From assembly GCA_039602395.1 (NCBI GenBank), contig JBCNJP010000003.1:31709392-31773391 (forward strand): DNA of 64,000 nucleotides. Reading direction: 5' to 3'. The translations under genes were made by a program, and so were the position numbers. The DNA comes from Deinandra increscens subsp. villosa (taxonomy: Eukaryota; Streptophyta; Magnoliopsida; Asterales; Asteraceae). A model generated the notes under the pieces. The model worked only from the letters and a program-made list of their open reading frames with translations. It was not told where the DNA came from and did no database searches. Positions 1 to 7,773 of the stretch are shown here, one piece after another; position 1 is the first letter of the stretch; each line of letters opens with the position of its first letter.

Positions 1-2028
1 GATTTGGATTCTTAGCATGTTTCTTGGCGTAGGAATAGGAGGTGCCATAGATGTCTCAGCCTCCTGATATGAGGTTGATTATCTGAGCCAACTGAGGTGG
101 AGAAGCTGCTCTTTGAGGAATCTTGTCATCTTCCTTTGTCTTGATCTTCTTTCTGCCCAAAAATTCTTTCAGGTGCCCCTTACTGAGCAAGTAGTTGATT
201 TCCTTTCAAAGTGCTATGCATTCATCAGTTAGGTCGCCAAAATCCTCGTGGTAGGCACACCCTTGGTTTTATCTTTCCAGGATCCCTGCTTATCATTCTT
301 TCTATGCCATCTTGCCTTTTCACCAATATCGTGCATTACACACATTAAGCCACCAATATCAACAGAAAGACAATACTCAGATACCTTAGGATACTCCTCA
401 TCATCCTCTTGGTCCACAGCATTGACTTTTTGGTTGTCTGGTTTGGAGTATGGCCGGGATCTATACTGCTTCCCGGGGGATTCCAACTTCCTACCCTTGG
501 GATCATATTTAGGAATTTCTATCCTTTGGTGGATCTTTTTGTCATCTTCCAGGCGGATGAACCTCAAAGCCCTGCTGCGTACTTCGTCGAGATTCCTGCA
601 AGGATTCATGACAAGGTCATCATAAAAATGGGAATCTTTAGAGAGCCCCATTTTAAAGGCTTCGACGGCTGCCGCCATATCAAGGTGAGGAATTTCGAGG
701 GATTCTCATCCGAATCTAGCGATGTATTCTCTGAGCGGCTCATTTGGCTTCTAGACTACTCGATACAAGTCGCTTGTGAGCTTCTTAAAGGTTCTGCTGC
801 AAGAAAATTGATTGTTAAACAGGTTAACTAAATGAGAAATTGATGTAATAGTGTTAGGAGGGACGCTCAGTAGCCATTTCATTGATGGTTCTGTTAAAGT
901 TGAACCAAAGCCTTTACACAGACAGGCTTCCTTGATTTCTGTTGGAATAGGGTTGATTTCTATGCGCTACCTGTAATGTGCCACGTGTTCTTCGGGATCC
1001 GTGGTTCCATCATAAAGCTTCATGCTTGGAGTCCGGAAACACTTTGGGATCTCAACTTGAGAAATTGGCCAAGTGAACCTAGAGATCTTGTGGCTTTCCA
1101 TAGGGACCTCAAGAGTAGGTTTCACGATCCCTGGAACACTTGATATCATCTCCTTCAACTTCTGGAGCTCCCTAGCGATACTTGGGTGAATACATGCATC
1201 ATAAGAAGCACCCTGGTTAGAAGCTAAAGGAATTGAGTTGGACACATTACCTGGGTCAAGATTCTGGACGGGAATCCTGAGACCATATCCATAGCTCATT
1301 GGGATGCTTGGCTCTGTAGTTGTCGCCTTCTGCATGGGAATGAAATCACCATTATGTACTTCTGGAGAGGTAGTTCTGAACATCCCTGCAAAAAAAAAAA
1401 AAACGTTAGGATGTTGATATCCCTAAGAGTTCTGGCCTGGGTTTCCCACAGGAAATGGATATCCTTGGGATGGCGTCACCAAGATTCCCACTGATGATGA
1501 CGTCCGAGAATCTTTAGGGAGCGGTTGCGAGGATTCCGGTGGAGTGGCTCCTAAGAATCTGGTAGTAAACCTCGCATATCCGGCAGCCTGAGAATTCACC
1601 GTTGGGGCTGTAGTAAAGCCTGCTACCGATTTGTAACTGTAGCAGAGCGGATCTGAGGATCCTGAGGCATTGAAGTCGAGATGCCTGGGGAATAGGGGAC
1701 TTTGTTCCTCCACAGGTTTCTTAGACTTCTTGAGCTCCTCAATTTCCCTCGTCACCGTGTGGTTAGTCTTTTCTTGTTGACCCATCTGATTATTCACCTG
1801 CTTAATCAAAGTAAATAAATCATTGTTGGTGATAACAGGATCAACATATTGAACCTGGGATCCTGTGAACATGGGATAGTCCGTTTTCCTCGGTTGCTCA
1901 TCCACTTTTTTCTGACGATCATTGGTTTTCTTCTGGCTCTGTGGAGCTAGGGGGAGTGGGGGAATGGAGGATGAGAGGGAGGCCGATGAAGACTTTTGTT
2001 GAGCTAAGATTTTTGAATTGGAGATCAA
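1..2028 (-). pseudogene. gag of element A, frame-broken, partial
   Basis: Three open stretches read in order on the minus strand: 2028-1423 (a low-complexity N-terminal part rich in Ser, Pro, Lys and Gln), 1383-967 (ending in the gypsy capsid entry motif LYDGTTDPEEHVAHYR), and 678-229 (the later retrotransposon gag domain with AAVEAFKMGL and LDEVRSRALRFIRLED). Stops and shifts separate them: a stop after AHYR, one near 740, and a break at 1383-1422. No ATG precedes the first stretch, which opens within 70 bp of the primer-binding site. The zinc knuckle, if present, is off-window. Gag would form the particle that packages element RNA. The capsid assignment is firm, but the copy cannot make a full protein. 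Confidence 0.8.
1384..1412 (-). other. Possible 3' splice site inside gag of element A
   Basis: On the minus strand, ATCCTAAC (branch-point-like) is followed by one G, then a run of about 14 T and GCAG, after which the gag frame restarts (GMFRTTSP). This is the layout of a plant acceptor site. No convincing donor was found in 1420-1560. A simple poly-T expansion that broke the frame is the alternative. Confidence 0.35.
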
Positions 2029-2075
2029 ATTGAGTGAATAAAATATGGGATTTTTGTAGGATGAAGCACCACTTG

Positions 2076-2094
2076 CCCCACGGTGGGCACCAAA
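2076..2094 (-). promoter_or_regulatory. Primer-binding site of element A
   Basis: The minus-strand sequence TTTGGTGCCCACCGTGGGG follows the LTR end by one base. TTGGYGCCCACCGTGGGG-like sites are the usual position and style for Tat-like gypsy elements. I did not identify the tRNA. It differs from the initiator-Met site (TGGTATCAGAGC) used by most other elements here. Confidence 0.7.
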
Positions 2095-2095
2095 C

Positions 2096-2693
2096 TGTTT
2101 TGGTCAAAAATCAACAAAATGATTTCGTATTCCAAACTTTGATTGTGAGGTAGTGTGCTTAATGATCAAAATGATGGGCTATCAATGTATGAATGTTGAC
2201 ACGATCATGTAACGAGGGAAAATCCAGAATCCTTCGATGCCTCTAGGAATCCTAGCAAAAACACATCGGGATCCGGCCTGAAGAGCCTACTACCTAGCAC
2301 TTATATTGATAAGAAATTAAAAATATTCAAGTGTTTTTGGAGGATTGATCAATCGGGCTATGTGTTACAATGATTATAGCTTTCAGAGCTTGAGTGTGAA
2401 TGAATTGTGTGTTCCTAAACCGATCGAGTCCTCGATTATATAACTATTACATGACTAACAAACATTCCGTGATTCCCGGGATCATATTCTCCAACTAACT
2501 TGACCGTTAGAGCTACACTAGTCCACTTAGTCCACATTCTTCGATAGCTGGATCAAATAAACACGTGGAAATGATAAGGGTTAGTTGAATAAAAATAAAT
2601 CAGGATACCTGGATAAATGGGATTCTCATACTACAATAGGATTCTTGAGCCATCTAAGCTTCCTGCGAGCATCCTAAAAATAGACCCCTAACA
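2096..2693 (-). repeat. 5' LTR of element A (598 bp)
   Basis: On the minus strand it starts TGTTAGGGGTC at 2693 and ends AAACA at 2096, so it has TG...CA ends. It directly abuts a primer-binding site on the gag side and a broken integrase frame on the other side. The partner LTR is off-window. Confidence 0.82.
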
Positions 2694-3381
2694 TAGATTT
2701 CGTTTGACCATTGGCCAGAGGATGGACAGGTGTTGACGTGATCATCTTAATTCTCCAACTTGCATAAAAGTTAGTAGTTCTCTTGCCGATAAATTGGGAG
2801 CCATTATCACAAGTAATTTCTGCTGGAATCTCAAATCTGGTAATGATGTTTCTCTTGATGAAGGATATCACCTCTTTCTCTCTTATTTGGACATAGGCTT
2901 CTACTTCAATCCACTTGGAGAAACAGTCCATCATTGCAAGCATAAACACTTTTCCTCCAGGAGCCTTAGGCAACTTACCCATAATATCCATGCCCCACTT
3001 CATGAACGGCCAGGGTGAGACTATAGAATGTAGATGCTCAGCTGGTTGGTGCACAATATTGTCGTGCCTTTGGCAGGCATCACATTTCTGGGAGAAGCTC
3101 ATGGCATCCTTCTTCATTGTGGGCCAATAATAACCAAATCTGAGGATCTTAGAAAATAGTGCTCTGCCCCCAGTGTGATTTCCACAATCTCCTCCATGAA
3201 TGTCTTCAAGTACTTCAAGAGCTTCTGACTTTTCCAAGCATCTCAAGTAGACACTTGCAAGAGATTTTCTATATAGTATGTTATTCAAGATAAGATAGGT
3301 TACTAGCTTGGCGTGAAAATCTCTGGGATTCTCTCCTTTAGGAATCTCCCCATCTTGCAAATATTTTTTGATTGGGTGCAT
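2694..3381 (-). pseudogene. Integrase of element B, truncated by A
   Basis: The integrase zinc region (an HGG..GNH motif followed by CDACQRHD) is followed by the catalytic core with the first two acidic residues: D in KWGMDIMGKLP and D in ITCDNGSQF. The third catalytic position, normally Glu in the ANGQ-x-E context, reads Lys in ANGQTKS. The frame runs into the LTR of A two codons later, so the C-terminal domain lies off-window or is lost. Catalysis would fail at both levels. The domain call is secure. Confidence 0.85.
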
Positions 3382-3533
3382 CTAGGATTCCTGGATATCA
3401 TTGGGATCCTCAATATTCGTGTCACCATTGCTGTCAACTGCGTGAGCTTCCTGTTCAACTATTTCTGGGGTTAGGATGTGTGTTATTGGGATCCTAATAT
3501 CTTCTAGTATCCTGAGTGACGATGCTAGGTTTT

Positions 3534-3848
3534 TTAAGGCATCAGCTTCTGAATTTCTTCTCTTGGTACCTGTGTTATGTTATAATTTCCAAAGCACAAA
3601 GCTAATCTTTTAACAATATCAAGATATTTAATTAAGTTTTCCCCTCTCACTGCATAAGAGCCATTAAATCGGTTAGTCAATAAGAGATAATCAATAAATA
3701 CTTGAATACACCGGATTCCCATATCCATGGCCAGTTGTAATCCAGCAATCAAAGCCTCATACTCGGCTTCATTTTTGGTAGCCTGAAACTTACAAGATAT
3801 GAATAGTGGTATTATGTCCCCTTGTGGTGATTTTAGCAGGATGCCCAA
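3534..3848 (-). pseudogene. Second (archaeal-type) RNase H of element B
   Basis: The motif NEAEYEALIAGLQLA with an upstream GILLKSPQGD strand and a downstream VFIDYLLL strand is the pattern of the additional RNase H found next to the ordinary RT-RNase H in Tat-like gypsy elements. The second acidic position usually read as VYVDSQLV appears here as VFIDYLLL, so Asp is kept but its context has drifted. The frame overlaps the RNase H piece at 3833-3848 after a shift and ends at a stop at 3534. Confidence 0.75.
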
Positions 3849-4440
3849 CCCTGTTCCTCTAACATTTGAGGATCCGTCTGTATAGAGAATCCAATGTCAT
3901 CGAGCTTCTCAAGCTTTTGAACTTCTTTGTCGGCATCCGGCTTAATGTCACTGCTGAAATCTGCCACAAAATCAGCCAATGCCTGGGATTTGATTGTTGT
4001 CCTTGGCTCATATCTAATATCGTAGGCACTCAATTTGACTGCCCACTTAGCCATCCTACCTGACATTTCCAGCTTCCTGAGAACTGCCTTAATAGGATAG
4101 TTAGATTTCACAATAATAACATGAGTTTCAAAATAATGTCTTAGTTTTATGGAAGCCATAATAAGAGCTAAGATTAATTTCTCAAGATAGGAATACCTGG
4201 ATTCTGCATCTAGTAGAGTTTTACTTACATAATACACCGGATGTTGCTAACCATCATGATCCTTGACTAATACAACGCTAACTGAGCTTCCGGATACCGC
4301 AAGGTACAGAGATAACGGCTCCCCATCCTCGGGTTTCATGAGAAGTAGAGCGGTTGACAAGAATTATTTTAGGGATTCCAGGGCTTCTTAATGCTTTTCA
4401 TTCCACTCAAATCTTTTGTTTTTTCTCAGAATATCATAGA
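3833..4440 (-). pseudogene. RT connection and first RNase H of element B
   Basis: The frame reads from the end of RT (DILRKNKRFEW at about 4430) through LYLAVSGSSVSVVLV to PVYYVSKTLLDAESRYS and LADFVADF, the usual gypsy RNase H order. Stops occur near 4390, 4360 and 4245. It joins directly to the RT remnant on its right, after a large internal deletion of RT. Confidence 0.75.
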
Positions 4441-4966
4441 AATCTTTACTCTTCTCTGAGGATCTGAATTGAACCTATTAACTACCGCTATCCTTCTAGT
4501 CAATCTATGAAGGTGAGCATCTAATGGCCAGTTGCCGCGTCCACCATTGCATCGATGTGGGATAGTGGGAAAGGATCCTTGGGACAAGCCTTGTTCAAGT
4601 CTGTCTAATCTACACAAACTCTCCATTTCCCATTCTTTTTCTGTACCACAACCACGTTGGCTAACCATCTGGGGTACTTGACCTCTTTGATCATCTTTGT
4701 TTTGAGAAGCTGTCAACTTCCTCCAGGATGATTGCGTTCTTTTCGGGGGAGAATTTTATTCTCTTTTGATGGATGGGCCTGAAAGAGTGATCTAAACCAA
4801 GTTTATGAGTAATAATATGTTTAGGGATACCTGTCATATCCTCATGCTTCCATGCAAAAGTTGAGGTTCTAGCTTTCAAGAGCTGAATGAGTTCTTGTTT
4901 GGTATCCTCTGGGATGTTAGTCCCTATCAGCACCTTGACTTCAGGATTCTTGGGGTCCAATTGCAT
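4440..4966 (-). pseudogene. Reverse transcriptase of element B with central deletion
   Basis: The RT N-terminus is readable: FAWKHEDMTGIP, then YPRWLANVVVVQKKNGKWRVC with the frame split near 4700, a stop after CVD, and CPKDPFPL. The frame reaches MLTFID, the start of the catalytic palm. It then jumps to LTRRIAVVNRF, a motif normally about 200 residues further on in this family. The YxDD catalytic box and most of palm and thumb are missing. The alternative of ordinary divergence is unlikely, because sequence on both sides is well conserved. Confidence 0.75.
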
Positions 4967-5239
4967 TTCCTTTATATCGAGTTCCCTGTCCTCCTGCTTG
5001 TCATGTGCCTATTTCTGTAATTGCTATGCTTTTGTCAATTTCATTGTATTCTTCATTGAAGTTGAATAGCAATTCTTGGCTTCCTATTGGTCGCTCTCTA
5101 TCCTTACAACCCCCCACGGTGTAGGAAGCTTGATGCATTGAAGACAAGTCGAGGGGACTGCTTTCATTTCATGTATCCATTGCCTGCCAAGAATAATGTT
5201 GCAACATGAGAGAGTATCTTTAACACAAATTTTTTGCAT

Positions 5240-5515
5240 TCAATTTACTCCCTCTATATATACCAGCAACCTGATATCCCCCACGGTGCTCTTAGTTTTA
5301 CAACTGAAACCTACTAACACCGAGGACCTTGCAACAATTTCACTTTCTGGAATGCCCATTTTCTTGAGTACGTCAAGTCGGATGATGTTGACTGAGCTCC
5401 CGTTATCTATCAGAATCCTGCGAACAAAATGGTTAGCGACATATAAACTTACCACAAGGCTGTTGTGATGAGGATCCTGTACGTTGTTGTGGTCACTTTC
5501 GTCAAACGAAATCAC
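5240..5515 (-). pseudogene. Aspartic protease of element B
   Basis: The frame carries ISFDESD, HNSLVVSLYVANH, and the active-site motif LIDNGSSVNII followed by LKKMGI, the retropepsin pattern of Tat/Athila gypsy elements (DNGSS instead of DTGAS). It would cleave the Gag-Pol polyprotein. A stop follows at 5240 and the link to RT (5240-4966) is degraded. Confidence 0.75.
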
Positions 5516-5673
5516 TTTATCTTAAGTTAGAGTGGATATCCGGACAGTTTTGTCGCCTTGTTCAGACTTGGATTCCTTGGCGTGCTTCTTGGCAGATGAA
5601 TAAGATGTGCCACAATTATATGAGCCTCCTGAAATAAAATTGATTATCCTGGCATCCGAGGGTGGAGAAGTTG

Positions 5674-6036
5674 TGTTAGAGCATATTCCTATGCTATGAT
5701 GTGTCTCGTGTATTGTATCTATGTGAGCGTGTCGTTGTGAGTCTTAGGGACAACATACCAAGGGCAGCATACCATTGGTACGCCCCATGGTTCGCCATAC
5801 CAATTGGTACGCCGGTTAATACGTAGGTGCATATGTTGTCACTATAAATACATTGTGTTAGGAACACATCTAACACTTCTATCATTTTCTACACTTTGTG
5901 TGTGTAAGTTCTAGAGAGAGAAACCAGAGAGTATTCTTGTAATCTTCAAGTGAATCAATAAGAAAACTCTTATTTACATTCATGTTCACTAGATTGATTG
6001 AAACATGTAGTGGTAAGATCATTTTGTGTACTTACA
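5674..6036 (+). repeat. 5' LTR of element C (363 bp)
   Basis: It starts TGTTAGAGC and ends CTTACA, followed by the primer-binding site at 6039. It contains TATAAATA at 5843-5850 and two GGTACGCC copies in 5755-5825, just upstream of that box. No partner LTR is present in the window. Confidence 0.8.
5843..5850 (+). promoter_or_regulatory. TATA box of the C LTR
   Basis: TATAAATA is placed about 170 bp after the LTR start, right after a group of GGTACG and GGTTCG motifs. It would start transcription at about 5875-5880. Confidence 0.65.
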
Positions 6037-6038
6037 AG

Positions 6039-6050
6039 TGGTATCAGAGC
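6039..6050 (+). promoter_or_regulatory. Primer-binding site of C
   Basis: TGGTATCAGAGC, complementary to the 3' end of initiator-Met tRNA, sits two bases after the LTR end. It primes minus-strand DNA synthesis. Confidence 0.9.
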
Positions 6051-6239
6051 AATCCAGGTTGCTCTATTGCTTTGTTTTGATCAATTTTCGGATTTCTAGT
6101 GAGAGAAAGTTTGGCTTTCATTGGTTTTTCATCAATTTTCTTTAATTCTGAGTGTTTCTGATGTCAAACTTGATTGCAAAACATTCCTAGTGTGTTTTCG
6201 TTGCCTACTGCTGCAAATTATAGTCCAAAACATCCAAAT

Positions 6240-6545
6240 TCTCAAAAATCAGTCGAAACAGTGTTGGTACGCCGGTTGAATGTCATGGTACGCTGGATGA
6301 ACTGCTGGTATGATAATGGTATGTCTTTGGTACGTAAGGCAATCTTCATCGGTGGTCCGGAACAGTTACGCCGTACCAAGGTGGTACGTACTGTTCATTG
6401 GTACGCTGAGTTCACTGGTACGCCACTATTTGGTACGCTGAGAATTGTGGTACACTGAATTTTTGGTACGGTCAAAGTTATGGTACGTTGGTCAAAGGTT
6501 TGGTCCGCTGGTTGTGTTGGTCCGTTGCTTGGTACGCTGGCCAGT
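6240..6545 (+). repeat. GGTACG motif cluster in the C leader
   Basis: Ten exact GGTACG hexamers (most followed by CTGG or CCGG-like bases) lie in about 300 bp with irregular spacing. There are further one-base variants such as GGTCCG and GGTATG. The same motif occurs twice in the C LTR upstream of its TATA box. The open frame 6174-6458 through this cluster resembles no gag sequence and is probably incidental. Confidence 0.75.
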
Positions 6546-6630
6546 ACCCTCCGGGTTGACCCCCAAAATTCGTCTTCAAGACCTCCATTTTCGAGTTTGA
6601 AGTTTTGATATCCAATTTCACAATTTTCAA

Positions 6631-6909
6631 ATGTATAAAATTGATGCATTTATTGCGAGTCATAGCCAGAATGTGCCGAAGTTAATAAATCTTAGAGATT
6701 ATCATGGTTGGGCAACAAATTTTAGAGCATATATTGTTTATTTGGATAAAATGTTGTGGTTACCGGTTTCAAATGAATATAAGTATCCAACTCCTGGTGG
6801 TAATTGTAAGGCGGTGTTGGGTCCTTTGAAGGGCTATATAACAATGGTGGCACAATTTGATTTAAACAAGATATATAAGTTGCGGAAAGTAAATCAAATT
6901 GGAAGATAG
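6631..6909 (+). pseudogene. gag N-terminus of element C, truncated
   Basis: It begins at ATG 6631. The segment VPKLINLRDYHGWATNFRAY matches the opening of copia Gag (compare VPKLLKLEDYHSWVTRFEAY in element H at about 32530). Similarity ends after about residue 60, where YKYPTPGG is followed by unrelated residues before the stop at 6907. The rest of gag and pol is not in the window on this side of the E insertion. Confidence 0.7.
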
Positions 6910-7567
6910 CAATTCATAAAAGGGTTATTCTGTATATCTCAAATGTAAATAATGGTTTACACGAGTTTATAGTATGACTATGTATCAACAGAAATAACTT
7001 TCTATGGGAGTAAGGTTGTAATTGCTTTGAGAAGATATTGAATTGTATGCTTGATGTCTTGCTTTGTTTGGTGAAGTCAGCTTGCTATTTATAGGCAAAT
7101 GTAGCAAGTTGTATTTGGATAAGGTGGTTGAGGACGGTTGATGTTGGAGTGTGTCAGAGTATATAGAGATAAATTGAACGTATTCAATTTATCTCTTTTT
7201 CAACTGTCTTCAACTGCCTTCTTGATTAATGCCAAGTTGACATTCGTTTTGCTTATTCTTCACACAAAGATAGAATTTGTTCTTCTCGCGATATTAACCT
7301 TCTGATAATCCAGAACTCCTTCTGGACTCTTCTTTGAAGACTGTTGATGCTTCCCATTAGAAGCTATCTACAGAAATGAGGATTTCTGTAGATTTTAGTC
7401 TGTACAGAACTACTTCAGAATTTTTGGAGTAGTTCTGTATGAATATAGAAATCGTGCAGAAGTCTGTTATTCATACAGACTTTTGTTTCCTTTCTCTTTT
7501 AAGGATATGTCTTATCTTTCTTCTAATACTTGACTATTTTGTGTTACAATTACATTATGTTCTAACA
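6910..7567 (-). repeat. 3' LTR of element E
   Basis: It starts TGTTAGAACA at 7567 on the minus strand, right after a polypurine tract. TATAAATA is present on the minus strand at 7093-7086. I could not fix the far end, which lies between about 6900 and 6930 next to the C gag remnant. No second copy is in the window. Confidence 0.65.
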
Positions 7568-7580
7568 ATCTCCCCCTAAG
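7568..7580 (-). promoter_or_regulatory. Polypurine tract of E
   Basis: CTTAGGGGGAGAT on the minus strand directly precedes the LTR start TGTTAGAACA. It would prime plus-strand DNA synthesis. Confidence 0.8.
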
Positions 7581-7773
7581 TATTTGAAAAAATGAATAAA
7601 AAGATAAAGTAATATTAAACTATATGAAAGAAGTCTAGTCTTCAAATACTGTTATTTTAAAGATTTTACAAGTCTTTTTTGATCTTTTCCCTACCAGTGA
7701 ATGAGTTAATTTCAAAGTGGTATTCTTTAGTACTTTCCTCCAGTAGGGTCTTGAAGACAGCTCTTTCTTTCAT

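Larger units (their letters stand above)
1..2693 (-). mobile_element. Ty3/gypsy retrotransposon A, 5' part
   Basis: This is the 5' part of a minus-strand gypsy element: LTR (2096-2693), primer-binding site, then gag running to the left window edge. It sits inside the integrase gene of element B. The B frame is readable up to position 2694 and the LTR starts immediately after it. A and B appear to be the same family, because A at 1-130 matches B at 5569-5673. The second half of A and its 3' LTR lie outside the window, so the TSD (here TAGAT at 2694-2698) cannot be confirmed. Confidence 0.85.
2694..5673 (-). mobile_element. Ty3/gypsy (Tat-like) pol fragment B
   Basis: Reading right to left: a tail of gag-like sequence (about 5530-5673), protease, reverse transcriptase (RT) with a deletion, RNase H, a second RNase H, and integrase. 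The element ends at the insertion of C on the right (5674) and of A on the left (2693). Two RNase H domains in a row are characteristic of the Tat group (Ogre/Retand types). All domains carry stops or shifts. Confidence 0.85.
5674..6909 (+). mobile_element. Copia-type retrotransposon C, 5' end
   Basis: 5' LTR, initiator-Met primer-binding site, a leader full of GGTACG motifs, and the start of gag. The element interrupts B at 5673, with flanking AGTTG as a possible TSD. It stops in gag where the minus-strand LTR of E begins, so E probably inserted into C. The exact right limit is uncertain by some tens of bases. Confidence 0.75.

Noticed and set aside
6039..6050. TGGTATCAGAGC strings (also 18559, 33156, 37331, 43951, 55879) as tRNA gene pieces.
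   Set aside because: Each lies two or three bases from an LTR end and is a primer-binding site; no tRNA cloverleaf surrounds it.
6174..6458. A 94-codon frame in the C leader as a small gene.
   Set aside because: It simply runs through the GGTACG cluster, with no gag similarity and a sequence dictated by the motif.
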